From contig NZ_JHWV01000001.1 in NCBI RefSeq assembly GCF_000622005.1, forward strand, positions 128,594 through 192,593: DNA of 64,000 nt, written 5' to 3'. Source of the stretch: Anaerovibrio sp. RM50. Lineage in GTDB: Bacteria; Bacillota; Negativicutes; Selenomonadales; Selenomonadaceae. The notes under the pieces are model-generated. The model made no database searches and was not told where the DNA came from. It saw nothing but the letters and a program-made list of their open reading frames with translations. The translations under genes were made by a program, and so were the position numbers. Within the stretch, counting starts at the first letter, position 1; each line of letters begins with the position of its first letter. This document shows positions 1 through 7,781 of the stretch, in pieces.

Positions 1-55
1 GAACCTTTCTGGCCGTTCGACATAACAGATAGCCCAATGTATCATCTATCTGCAT
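1..55 (-). CDS. MarR-family transcriptional regulator (5' end only)
   Basis: Only the first 18 codons are in the window; the gene runs off the left edge. The peptide begins MQIDDTLGYLLCRTARKV, which resembles the helix 1 of MarR repressors (LGYLL-RTAR-). An AAGAAGGTGA ribosome binding site lies just upstream of the ATG at 55. A consensus promoter with a 19-bp-arm palindrome lies 55-100 bp upstream, as expected for an autoregulated MarR gene, possibly with a downstream efflux gene outside the window. The family call rests on a short stretch plus this operator context. Confidence 0.55.
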   Translation of the reverse strand, partial: MQIDDTLGYLLCRTARKV

Positions 56-108
56 CGTGATTTCACCTTCTTTTTGTACTTATCGAACTTTCATGATGAT
101 CTCATAAA

Positions 109-153
109 AATAATACGTTAACGTACTTTATATTAGTACGCTAACGTATTATT
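109..153 (-). promoter_or_regulatory. Palindromic operator overlapping the marR promoter
   Basis: The left arm AATAATACGTTAACGTACT and the right arm AGTACGCTAACGTATTATT are reverse complements with one mismatch over 19 bp, separated by a 7-bp AT spacer. The minus-strand promoter lies inside it: -35 TTGACA at 158-153, a 17-bp spacer, and -10 TAATAT at 135-130. A protein bound here would block RNA polymerase. Autoregulation by the adjacent MarR protein is inferred. Confidence 0.75.
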
Positions 154-158
154 GTCAA
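130..158 (-). promoter_or_regulatory. Sigma-70-type promoter of the marR-like gene
   Basis: TTGACA (158-153), 17 bp, TAATAT (135-130), reading leftwards into the start at 55. It leaves a leader of about 70 nt. Confidence 0.7.
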
Positions 159-168
159 CAAGATATTT

Positions 169-867
169 TTAATTGTTATGTAAATCGTAAACAGCTACCA
201 CTTTGAGCTCCCTTTCATTTACAGAGAATTTGACCTCCACATCCCCAAAGGGCATTCCGTAAACACGATCGGGATCATGATGATAAGATGGTCTTGGGTC
301 ATTGGCCAATACCTCTATCAGGGACTTATGCTGTTTTTCCGGAACCTTTGCCAGCAGTTCCGGAGGGAAATCCACCTCCAGCATTCGGTTCCACCCACCA
401 CTTCTAAAGCCCTCAGTAGCCTCCGGGTGACTGTCCGCATAAGGTATGTAGGGTTTTATATCCAGTATAGGCGTGCCATCCATAAGATCTGCACCACTGA
501 CTACGAGGACAGGACCATCATGGGGATCTACCTCTACCCCTTCAAATTTCACAGATGATAAACCTATAGGATTTGGCCTGAAGGGTGAGCGGGTGGCAAA
601 CACTCCTACCCGTGTATTGCCTCCTAAAATTGGTGGTCTGACCGTTGGGGACCACCCCTCACGAACATTTTCGGAAAATTGCCAGATAAGCCACAAATGT
701 GAAAAGCCTTCTATACCTCTGAGAGCATCCTCATTACGATATTCCGGCTCGAAAACAATACGTCCCTTCAGCTCCTTCACCACCCCGCTCTGCCGGGGAA
801 TGCCAAACTTGGAAGGAAAATCCGTATGAATTCTTCCTATTATTTTTGTTTCTATAATATCAGTCAT
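169..867 (-). CDS. trmO: tRNA (N6-threonylcarbamoyladenosine37-N6)-methyltransferase TrmO
   Basis: This 232-residue protein belongs to the TrmO/TsaA (UPF0066, YaeB) family, which uses S-adenosylmethionine to methylate t6A37 in tRNAs decoding ACY codons. The core beta-barrel signature FSHLWLIWQF is at residues 55-64, and the family hallmark RSPFRPNPIGLS at 93-104. The C-terminal DPRPSYH and YGMPFGDVEV segments match the second conserved block. An AAGGA-containing ribosome binding site precedes the ATG. The gene appears to stand alone, with the marR-like gene 114 bp downstream under its own promoter. Function is assigned from the family. Confidence 0.9.
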   Translation of the reverse strand: MTDIIETKIIGRIHTDFPSKFGIPRQSGVVKELKGRIVFEPEYRNEDALRGIEGFSHLWLIWQFSENVREGWSPTVRPPILGGNTRVGVFATRSPFRPNPIGLSSVKFEGVEVDPHDGPVLVVSGADLMDGTPILDIKPYIPYADSHPEATEGFRSGGWNRMLEVDFPPELLAKVPEKQHKSLIEVLANDPRPSYHHDPDRVYGMPFGDVEVKFSVNERELKVVAVYDLHNN

Positions 868-963
868 GCCTTCAAATCCTTTTCAGTTTTTACATATTAT
901 TAAACGCATTTCTATCAGTATAGCATACTACTTCAAGACTGACTCCTTACCGTACAGAACATG

Positions 964-1020
964 GCAAAGGATAAGGCCCTCCTCGAAAGGAAGGCCAACC
1001 CTATATAATCACATACATTT
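964..1020 (-). terminator. Terminator-like hairpin 3' of the ATPase gene (copy A of a duplicated module)
   Basis: On the minus strand GGCCTTCC, a TTTCGA loop and GGAGGGCC form an 8-bp stem (one G-T pair), followed by TTATCCTT. The whole 57-bp segment, including the flanking CCTATATA, is similar to 2614-2672, which lies 3' of the chemoreceptor gene. Confidence 0.6.
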
Positions 1021-1045
1021 TTATTCTCTATGATATGCGGGATAG

Positions 1046-2377
1046 TTAAATAAACATCACAAAATAATGTGGCAAGGTTTCCTTTACACCAGAGCGCCCA
1101 TTTCTATTTGATATTAATTTATAGGCGACACTTGGTGAGAAGTCGTTAATAAAATTATTTAAAGAAACCGATGCTGTATTTCCAGCCTTAACCTCTATTG
1201 GAACGACTTCGCCTTCTTTTTCTATTAAGAACTCCAACTCATGGTTATCGTCTGGCTTGTAGTAATGCAAGGTATATCCTCTTTTTACTAAACACTCAGA
1301 AATGATATTTTCATAGATTCCACCTCGGGCATTTCCCTTTATTGTATTATTCAAAATTGCTCTTTTGGTTTCAAATCCGTACATGCAGGTAAGCAGGCCT
1401 GTATCATTAATGTACAGCTTGAATTGTTCCTCTTTCGAATTTGCCATGAGGGGTATATATGGCTCCGAAACATTATAGCAGGCATTTACCAGACATGAAT
1501 CCTTCAGCCATTTTATACTGCCACCATATTTTCTTCTGGTTTGGCCTTTTTCTACCGTCGAATACTGAAATTTTTTTAATTCCTTTGCCAGCTGTCTAGG
1601 CACAGCATCATAGCACATTCTGACCAGTGACTTTTCTCTCCCTTTTGCATGTTTGGAAATATCATCCTGATAAAGTGCTATGATATTTTGCTGAATTTCC
1701 ATAACCCGATTAAAGTCCTTGTGTTCAGCAAAATCAACAACGACCTCAGGCATTCCGCCCACTACCATATATTCCCTAAATAATGCTTCATACTTGTTAT
1801 GAATAACTTCAGGAATTTGCTCATTATTCCCCATATAGTCCTTCAAACTGTATATGCTGGCAGAATCATATCCATATGCCCATAGGAATTCTTCAAAATC
1901 CAAAGAATACATCATAAGCTGCGTTTCATATCCCACTGGCAGTGACATTGGTTCTTCCACTTCATCATTAGCATCCTCACCATAGGAAAGTCCAAGCAGA
2001 GAACCGGAAGCAATTACATCAAATCTCATATCTTCAGCCAGAAATTTAAGTGCAGTTCTCGCATTTCCACAGCATTGAATCTCATCCAAAAAGATAAGTG
2101 TTTTTCCCGGAATGAGCTTTATTTGGGGAATATTAGCTGTCATCCGCTTGTATACTTCTTCTGAAGATAGTTCCCCATCAAATATTTGTTTCAAAGTTTT
2201 CTGTCTGTAAAAATCAATATTTACGAATGACTCATATTTATTTTTTCCAAATTCCTTAATAATAAAGGTCTTGCCTACCTGTCTAGCCCCTTTTATAAGC
2301 AAACATTTTTTTATACCTTCCTTATGACGTTTTTCTTTCCACTCCAATAATTTTGAATATATTTTTCTCTTTAACAT
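1046..2377 (-). CDS. AAA+ ATPase with C-terminal DUF4143 (PD-(D/E)XK-like) domain
   Basis: 443 residues, typical for the AAA_14/DUF4143 family found widely in bacteria and archaea, with no settled biochemical role. Walker A GARQVGKT is at residues 30-37, Walker B LIFLDEIQ at about 94-101, and sensor-1-like ASGS near 123-126. The C-terminal third carries LEFLIEKEGEVVPIEVKAG, the D/E...ExK arrangement of a restriction-endonuclease-like fold. These proteins occur in accessory DNA and are sometimes listed as toxin-like or mobile-element-linked. Its promoter is at 2447-2474, with a 33-bp direct-repeat array immediately upstream. The gene is AT-richer than the housekeeping genes of this window and is bracketed by similar terminator modules, suggesting acquisition. 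Confidence 0.85.
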   Translation of the reverse strand: MLKRKIYSKLLEWKEKRHKEGIKKCLLIKGARQVGKTFIIKEFGKNKYESFVNIDFYRQKTLKQIFDGELSSEEVYKRMTANIPQIKLIPGKTLIFLDEIQCCGNARTALKFLAEDMRFDVIASGSLLGLSYGEDANDEVEEPMSLPVGYETQLMMYSLDFEEFLWAYGYDSASIYSLKDYMGNNEQIPEVIHNKYEALFREYMVVGGMPEVVVDFAEHKDFNRVMEIQQNIIALYQDDISKHAKGREKSLVRMCYDAVPRQLAKELKKFQYSTVEKGQTRRKYGGSIKWLKDSCLVNACYNVSEPYIPLMANSKEEQFKLYINDTGLLTCMYGFETKRAILNNTIKGNARGGIYENIISECLVKRGYTLHYYKPDDNHELEFLIEKEGEVVPIEVKAGNTASVSLNNFINDFSPSVAYKLISNRNGRSGVKETLPHYFVMFI

Positions 2378-2446
2378 AATACCATATCCCTATGATTTCA
2401 ATATTTACATGATAACAACGGCAAAGCCCTATTCCTCACAATAAAT

Positions 2447-2474
2447 TTTATAGCTCTTCCAAAGGAAAAGTCAA
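2447..2474 (-). promoter_or_regulatory. Promoter of the DUF4143 ATPase gene
   Basis: -35 TTGACT at 2474-2469, a 16-bp spacer and -10 TATAAA at 2452-2447 read toward the ATPase start at 2377. The direct-repeat array ends 6 bp upstream of the -35 box. Confidence 0.6.
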
Positions 2475-2479
2475 CTTTT

Positions 2480-2590
2480 TACATAAAATCGTAATATATT
2501 TTTATAAAAAATTGCATAAAATCGTAGCATCTTTCATCGAGAAAATGCATAAAATCGTAACCTGTTTGCTTGGAAAACTGCATAAAATCC
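2480..2590. repeat. Four direct repeats of about 33 bp period (core GCATAAAATCGTA)
   Basis: The core GCATAAAATCGTA starts near 2480 (first base A), 2514, 2547 and 2580 (last copy diverged after AAAATC). Spacing is 34, 33 and 33 bp. On the minus strand the period is 11 codons and reads as a repeated YDFMQF-like peptide, but the open frame runs through the chemoreceptor terminator and has no ribosome binding site I would trust. With the array next to the ATPase -35 box, a set of same-face protein binding sites is the simpler reading. Confidence 0.8.
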
Positions 2591-2613
2591 TTGCTACAAA
2601 ACATATTTCTAAC

Positions 2614-2672
2614 GCAAAGGAAAAAGCCCTCCCCGCAGGGAAGGCCCAATCCTATATATTTCACACACACAT
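2614..2672 (-). terminator. Terminator of the chemoreceptor gene (copy B of a duplicated module)
   Basis: On the minus strand GCCTTCCC, TGCG and GGGAGGGC form a stem-loop followed by TTTTTCC, 40 bp after the chemoreceptor stop codon. It shares the hairpin and the flanking CCTATATA with 964-1020. Confidence 0.7.
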
Positions 2673-2687
2673 TACACTCATATTGCA

Positions 2688-4736
2688 TTACAGCTTGAAC
2701 TTGCTGATTTCATTCTGCAACTCCATAGCCATCTTTGAGAGGCTGTCGGAAGCATTGGAAATCTCCATTACGCTGGCACTCTGCTCCTCAGTGGCGGCAG
2801 ATACGGTCTCAGCTTCCTCTGCAGCCTTTCTGCTGGCATCGCCAATTGTACGGATATGTCCCATTACCTCTTCGCCGTTGGCAGCCATGCCACTTATAGC
2901 GGAGGAAATATGCTGAACCTGGCCGGATACAGTCTCAACGATTTCAATAATCTTGCGGAAGCTCTCACCCATGCTGATAATATTCTGTGTACCAACGCGA
3001 ACCTCCTCGCTGCCTGCCTGCATGCCCGCAACAGCATTGTCGGTGTCCTTGCGGGTCTGCTGAATAAGGTCGGCAATCTGATTTGCAGCCTCCTGGGAGG
3101 ATTCAGCCAGCTTACGAACCTCATCGGCTACAACGGCGAAGCCACGGCCATGCTCACCGGCACGCGCTGCCTCAATGGCCGCATTGAGAGCCAAAAGATT
3201 GGTCTGGGCAGAAATATTAGAAATGGTATCAACAATCTGGCCAATCTCAGCGGAACGCTCACCCAATGCAGTAACCACTTCTGTGGATTCATTGGTGCTC
3301 TGCTCAATGCGCTTAATCTGACCAATGGCCTCTTCAAGGGTCTTGCCGCCATCACGGGCCACCTCAGCTGCCTCACGTCCATGGGCTGCTGCTTCATCTG
3401 CCTCACTGGCAACAGTCTGGATAGTATTATTAAGATCCTCAATGGCCATGCTGGTGGAGCTAACAGCCTCCAGCTGCTCACTGGTACCCTGGGCAACATT
3501 TACAATGGAATTTGCCACCTGATTGGAAGCCTGTGCCGACTGCTCAGTGGTGGCATTCAGCTCCTCAGCGGCGGCCGCCAGACTCTCAGAGGAACCACTA
3601 ACCTGCTGCATTACACCGCTTACGCCCTGACGCATCTCACGTACGGCGGCTGCCAAAGCACCCAGCTCGTTGTTGGTGGTAATACGGCTTGGACGGTTGC
3701 GGAAATCGCCGGCTGCCAAAAGATGCATCTCATCCATCATAGTAGCAAGAGGTGCCATGGCCTTGTTAACGGTAACAAGAACTCCCAAGGAAATCAAAAC
3801 TGTAAGAAGCAAGCTTATTCCCACCATGATTTTAAGTACATTGCTTACAGGGGCAAACAGCTCATCCTGATATGCAATGGTAGCCATACCCCAGCCAGTG
3901 GCCTTAATTGGGTTATAGAAAGCAATCATATCGTCGCCATCTTTATTGGTGAACTTATAAACACCGGCATCACCGGAAAGCATTTTTTCACCCAAAGTCT
4001 TGATTTCAGGATCACTGTCCTCAGAAATCTTTTTCTTCATAATGGCTTCTTCATCAGGATTTACAATGTAAGTTCCCTCCTTGGAAACCAAAAGGCTGTA
4101 GCCCTTTTCACCAAGCTTAAAGTCACTTACCTTCTCCATAACTGCATCAACATAGATAGCAGCCAATACCATACCTACATTCTGGCCATTATTGTCCTTT
4201 GCCAAAGCGATGGAATTCACAATAATTTTACCAGTGGCCTGGGAAATTACAGGGGATGCCATAAAGGAATCCTTGGCACCAGTCATAGTCTCTTTGTACC
4301 ATGCCTTATCTGCATTATGCATTTCCTTGAAGCCGGACTTTGTCTCACCATACAATACGCCAGAGCCATCAAATGGACCCCAGCTCACTGAGTCATAAAC
4401 CCCCGGATAAATCTTGTTCATGAGAGCAAGACGATATTTATTGTTCTCATTCATCCCCGCAGGATTTTCCCTCAATGCCTTTGCAGAAGGAATATTTGCA
4501 GCATTCTGGGTCTCCAGCATACGCGTCTCCAGCCATGCAGATACACCATCGGAGACCTCCTGAGCATTGTTCAAGGAGCTGCGTGTCAGCTGATCCTCAA
4601 AGGTACTTCCCACATACTTGAAGATTATTCCAGACATAATCACCAGGCCTATTATTACAATAGGCAACACATACATCAGGATTTCCGTCTTTACAGTACG
4701 GACATTCCCCTGATTTGAAATGTTGTTATTTGACAT
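2688..4736 (-). CDS. Methyl-accepting chemotaxis protein with periplasmic Cache sensor
   Basis: A 682-residue transmembrane chemoreceptor. The first membrane helix is at about residues 19-40. A dCache-type extracellular sensor follows to about 300, containing the typical YxxG-P, WY and D-A-I-VDAV segments. The second membrane helix is at about 303-327, then a HAMP domain, then a long cytoplasmic signalling hairpin. Its conserved tip [20 protein letters not shown] lies near 515-537, where CheA and CheW dock. Ligand is unknown; Cache domains often bind amino or organic acids. A GGAGGG ribosome binding site precedes the ATG. It is transcribed divergently from the FIST-type receptor, and both promoters carry a TAAAAGCAGGAAA element. 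No che genes lie in the window. Confidence 0.93.
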   Translation of the reverse strand: MSNNNISNQGNVRTVKTEILMYVLPIVIIGLVIMSGIIFKYVGSTFEDQLTRSSLNNAQEVSDGVSAWLETRMLETQNAANIPSAKALRENPAGMNENNKYRLALMNKIYPGVYDSVSWGPFDGSGVLYGETKSGFKEMHNADKAWYKETMTGAKDSFMASPVISQATGKIIVNSIALAKDNNGQNVGMVLAAIYVDAVMEKVSDFKLGEKGYSLLVSKEGTYIVNPDEEAIMKKKISEDSDPEIKTLGEKMLSGDAGVYKFTNKDGDDMIAFYNPIKATGWGMATIAYQDELFAPVSNVLKIMVGISLLLTVLISLGVLVTVNKAMAPLATMMDEMHLLAAGDFRNRPSRITTNNELGALAAAVREMRQGVSGVMQQVSGSSESLAAAAEELNATTEQSAQASNQVANSIVNVAQGTSEQLEAVSSTSMAIEDLNNTIQTVASEADEAAAHGREAAEVARDGGKTLEEAIGQIKRIEQSTNESTEVVTALGERSAEIGQIVDTISNISAQTNLLALNAAIEAARAGEHGRGFAVVADEVRKLAESSQEAANQIADLIQQTRKDTDNAVAGMQAGSEEVRVGTQNIISMGESFRKIIEIVETVSGQVQHISSAISGMAANGEEVMGHIRTIGDASRKAAEEAETVSAATEEQSASVMEISNASDSLSKMAMELQNEISKFKL

Positions 4737-4833
4737 AATAACCCTCCCTTTATTGAAAATATAAAATTATCTTTTGTCACCATTTAATATAAAAATTATT
4801 TCCGTCAACTATTTTTTCTACATTTATGGCCGT

Positions 4834-4911
4834 TTTCCTGCTTTTATCTGCGAAATTTTTCTATAGATAACTTCTTTAAATTGAGTATTATTTTTCGCTA
4901 AAAGCAGGAAA
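4834..4911. promoter_or_regulatory. Divergent chemoreceptor control region with inverted TAAAAGCAGGAAA copies
   Basis: TAAAAGCAGGAAA is present on the minus strand at 4846-4834 and on the plus strand at 4899-4911, one facing each chemoreceptor gene. TAAA is the -35 element of the flagellar/chemotaxis sigma factor (SigD/FliA); on the plus side ATCAATAA follows 15 nt later, a partial match to GCCGATAA. The repeat is certain; the sigma assignment is weak. Confidence 0.45.
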
Positions 4912-4937
4912 TTATTTATCAATAACGAATTTTAACA

Positions 4938-7076
4938 ATGTACAGTGATTGTGTTATTAACGTAAAAGGACTTTATATAGGAGGTCACAAATTATGTTCG
5001 ATAGTTTATTCAAATCAACCCAAAGCTGCCACACCATCACCAGCAGAACGAATAGCGCCTAAGGCTGTTCGTCCGGCAGCTACACCTACTGCCAGTGCTG
5101 CATCCACCCCAGATACCAAGGTGGCTTATCTGTCCACCAGCGAGCTGAATTCTTCAGCATTAACTCCCCTCTTTGACGTTGCCGAAGGGCCTGCACTGGT
5201 TATCGGCTATGTTTCCCCAGACAACGACATGAATGATGTCGCTTCCAGCATAAAGGCCGTATTGCCTCCAAATGCCAAGCTGATTTTGTTAACCACCTCC
5301 GGCGAGTTGTGCAGACATGCTAGCAGCCGTACATTATATTGCGAAGCACCAGACAATCGTCGCAAGGTTTTGCTTCAAGTATTTTCCCGCCGCATGATCG
5401 ACAACATGTACATCATGACCATCAAACTGCCTAATGATGATCTGCGTCAAGGTCGCGTTGACATGAGCGTTGAAGATCGTGTTAGAAGAATGCAGCAGGA
5501 AATTGATAAACATAAGATTCCATTCCGCATGAATGTTAACCATACCTTTGGTTTGTTATATATCGATGGTCTTTCCAACTGCGAATCCTTCGTTATGCAG
5601 GCATTCTACCAGAATGGTATGTTCCCTATTCCGTTTATCGGCGGCAGCTCCGCCGGTCTGTTGGATTTCCAGCATACTTATATCTACAACGACAGCCAGG
5701 TTCTGGAAAATGTTGCCGTGGCTGTTATCGTTCACACCTCCAAGAACTATCGCTATGGTATTTTAAAGACTCAGGCCGTTGAAAGGGTAGGCAAATACTT
5801 CGACGTAGTAAATGCCAACTCCGCTCTGCGTTACATTTCCACTGTAGAAGACATCAACGGCGATGCTGTTCCATTCATTGATGCCCTTAAGAGAGAGCTG
5901 GGATGCTCCAGTGTCTCTGAGCTTAACGCAAAGATGCAGGAATACACCTTCGCCACCGATATAAAAGGTGAAAACTTTATCCGTTCCATTTCCAGCATTG
6001 ATGAAAGCAACTACCGCATTAATTTCTTCTGCGATATTGAGTCCGGCGAGCGCCTCTACCTTATGAAACGCGTAGGACTGGAAAATGACCTCAAAAACGC
6101 TGTGAGAGAGTTCAATCAGGGCAAGCCAGCTCCTATTGGTGCTATCCTAAATGACTGTATTCTCCGCCGCCTTGGTTATCCTGATGAAATCAAGCACGTT
6201 GATATGTTTAATGAATATCCTGTGGCCGGTTTCTCCAGCTTCGGTGAAATCAGTGGTCTACACATGAATGAAACATTGACGGCTATTTTCTTCTACTATG
6301 AACCGAACGGCACTTCCTTCCATGACCAGTATCTTGATTATTTCGCCGGCCATTACGCAGCCTGCCAGGAGTTCTTCCTCACCCGTGTAATTGCCCGTCA
6401 GCAGCGTGTTGGTGTACTTAAGGACCAGGTACTGGATCTCTTTGATGAATACCAGCAGAGTCTGCCATCAATTATCAAGACCATATCCCAGATGTCCAAG
6501 GACGTAGATGCTGTGAAGGATTCCATGCAGGAGCTTTCCGGCGGTATAGATGAGCAGGGCTCCTACTTCACCCAGCTTCTGGAACGCAATTCAGAAATCA
6601 CACCGAAGCTGAAGCTCTTAAGCTCCAGCACCGAAAAGATAAATGATGTAATGCAGATTATTACGGACATTTCTTCCCAGATTAATCTGCTGGCACTAAA
6701 CGCCGCCATCGAGGCAGCCCGTGCAGGTGAACATGGCCGTGGTTTCGCCGTTGTTGCCCAGGAGGTAGGCAAGCTGTCCAAGAGTACCCAGGAAAGTGTT
6801 CAAAGCTCCGATGAAGCTATTAATACTCTGGTAAATGATGTTAAGGCCATCGACACTATTCTGGCCAAGAACAAGGAATTTGAGGCCAAGATTGACGAGT
6901 TTGACCAGCGCTTCTCCAAGCAGGTGGCTTCCGTTCACGAAAGCTTGCAGCACAGTCTTGATCAGATTTCCAAATCCACTCAGGTTATCAATGATTTGGA
7001 CAACGTCAACGCCACAGTTACTGAGAAGCTTAAGGTATTGCAGGAGACTATCCGCAATATTGAGCTTGGCATTTAA
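4938..7076 (+). CDS. Soluble chemoreceptor: FIST sensor domains fused to a methyl-accepting signalling domain
   Basis: The open frame encodes an N-terminal FIST domain, a FIST_C domain (together about residues 60-470) and a C-terminal MCP hairpin with the tip [20 protein letters not shown] at about 580-600. There is no transmembrane segment, so it is a cytosolic receptor; FIST domains are proposed sensors of small ligands such as amino acids. The start is a puzzle. The only good ribosome binding site, GGAGGT at 4980-4985, leads to an ATG at 4994 that opens [10 protein letters not shown] but stops after 22 codons. A one-base change in the CCC or AAA runs near 5020 would join it to the long frame. 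The ATG at 4938 has no ribosome binding site. Sequencing error, a recent frameshift or programmed frameshifting are all possible. Confidence 0.85.
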   Translation: MYSDCVINVKGLYIGGHKLCSIVYSNQPKAATPSPAERIAPKAVRPAATPTASAASTPDTKVAYLSTSELNSSALTPLFDVAEGPALVIGYVSPDNDMNDVASSIKAVLPPNAKLILLTTSGELCRHASSRTLYCEAPDNRRKVLLQVFSRRMIDNMYIMTIKLPNDDLRQGRVDMSVEDRVRRMQQEIDKHKIPFRMNVNHTFGLLYIDGLSNCESFVMQAFYQNGMFPIPFIGGSSAGLLDFQHTYIYNDSQVLENVAVAVIVHTSKNYRYGILKTQAVERVGKYFDVVNANSALRYISTVEDINGDAVPFIDALKRELGCSSVSELNAKMQEYTFATDIKGENFIRSISSIDESNYRINFFCDIESGERLYLMKRVGLENDLKNAVREFNQGKPAPIGAILNDCILRRLGYPDEIKHVDMFNEYPVAGFSSFGEISGLHMNETLTAIFFYYEPNGTSFHDQYLDYFAGHYAACQEFFLTRVIARQQRVGVLKDQVLDLFDEYQQSLPSIIKTISQMSKDVDAVKDSMQELSGGIDEQGSYFTQLLERNSEITPKLKLLSSSTEKINDVMQIITDISSQINLLALNAAIEAARAGEHGRGFAVVAQEVGKLSKSTQESVQSSDEAINTLVNDVKAIDTILAKNKEFEAKIDEFDQRFSKQVASVHESLQHSLDQISKSTQVINDLDNVNATVTEKLKVLQETIRNIELGI
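4980..4996 (+). promoter_or_regulatory. Ribosome binding site and ATG out of frame with the FIST-MCP body
   Basis: GGAGGT, an 8-nt spacer, then ATG at 4994. Relative to the main frame this ATG is displaced by two, so one base must be skipped to enter the FIST coding frame. Confidence 0.7.
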
Positions 7077-7099
7077 TCAACTTCTAATGCAAAAAATTT

Positions 7100-7129
7100 G
7101 CCGGTTCCTTGTGGAGCCGGCATTTTTCT
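7100..7129 (+). terminator. Terminator of the FIST-MCP gene
   Basis: A 9-bp stem GCCGGTTCC/GGAGCCGGC with a TTGT loop, followed by ATTTTTCTT, lies 24 bp after the stop codon. Confidence 0.8.
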
Positions 7130-7159
7130 TCGATATTCTTATAGAAAGGAGAGATTATT

Positions 7160-7663
7160 ATGGGCAAAATCAAGATTCTGCTTCTAACATTCAGCTTTAT
7201 GCTACTATCTGTCTCCAGCTGCTTTGCATGGGGCTGGGGCTGGAATGACCTTGATGATATTGGTGACCGCCCCCTGATTCAGTATTATGCCCACACTCTG
7301 GAAAAGGGCTGGTCAGACCGGGCCAATGACGGTGAAGCCGCCGGGGATCCTTACGGTACTCAGACTATTGATGCCATACGGGTACAGTTTCTCACAGGCC
7401 GCAACATGTATGTAATGTATCGTGTCCACGTGCAGAATGGTGAATGGACTGGCTGGGCCATGAACGGATCCACAGCCGGTATCTATGGCAAGCCTATTGA
7501 TGGTATACAGATAGCCTTGGGGAGCTGGCGAGGTGATTTATGGTCCGTTTCCTATAAGGGACGCATCAAGAATCAGGGCTGGTCTAGGGAATGGCTGCCA
7601 GAGGGAGAAATATTGGGCAATTTAAATGACCCGATTCTATCATTTAGAGTAAGGATAGAATAA
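7160..7663 (+). CDS. Small secreted protein with three ChW repeats
   Basis: 167 residues. A signal peptide covers about residues 1-23 (MGKIK, a hydrophobic core, then CFA as a likely signal peptidase I site). The rest is three copies of the clostridial hydrophobic ChW repeat (each a YR.H.Q..GW...G..AGT/Y.....I.AI.I.L-like block), at about residues 40-77, 90-127 and 133-167. ChW repeats are found in exported proteins of Clostridia and relatives and are thought to mediate surface or polymer binding. AAAGGAGAG precedes the ATG. It follows the FIST-MCP gene after a terminator and ends at a strong two-way terminator, so it is probably its own unit. No catalytic domain is present. Confidence 0.75.
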   Translation: MGKIKILLLTFSFMLLSVSSCFAWGWGWNDLDDIGDRPLIQYYAHTLEKGWSDRANDGEAAGDPYGTQTIDAIRVQFLTGRNMYVMYRVHVQNGEWTGWAMNGSTAGIYGKPIDGIQIALGSWRGDLWSVSYKGRIKNQGWSREWLPEGEILGNLNDPILSFRVRIE

Positions 7664-7694
7664 TATATAAAAAAGCATTTTACTAAAATACAAA

Positions 7695-7763
7695 GAGCAG
7701 GGGTAATTACCAACAGCAATAGGATTTAGATCTTAATCCGTGCTGGAGGTAATGCCCCTGCTC
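7695..7763. terminator. Bidirectional terminator between ChW gene and P-type ATPase gene
   Basis: GAGCAGGGGTAATTACC pairs with GGTAATGCCCCTGCTC across a loop that has its own inverted repeat (AACAGC/GCTG, GGATT/AATCC). T-rich tracts occur on both sides, suiting two convergent genes. Confidence 0.8.
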
Positions 7764-7781
7764 GTTTTACAATATATTGTT

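Noticed and set aside
2479-2688. Open frame with repeated YDFMQF peptide on the minus strand
   Set aside because: It runs through the chemoreceptor terminator, lacks a ribosome binding site and its period simply follows the 33-bp DNA repeat. Treated as a repeat array, with the coding option noted.
2856-4391. 511-residue open frame opposite the chemoreceptor gene
   Set aside because: It is the antisense shadow of the coding strand; Cys/His/Leu-rich composition and no ribosome binding site.
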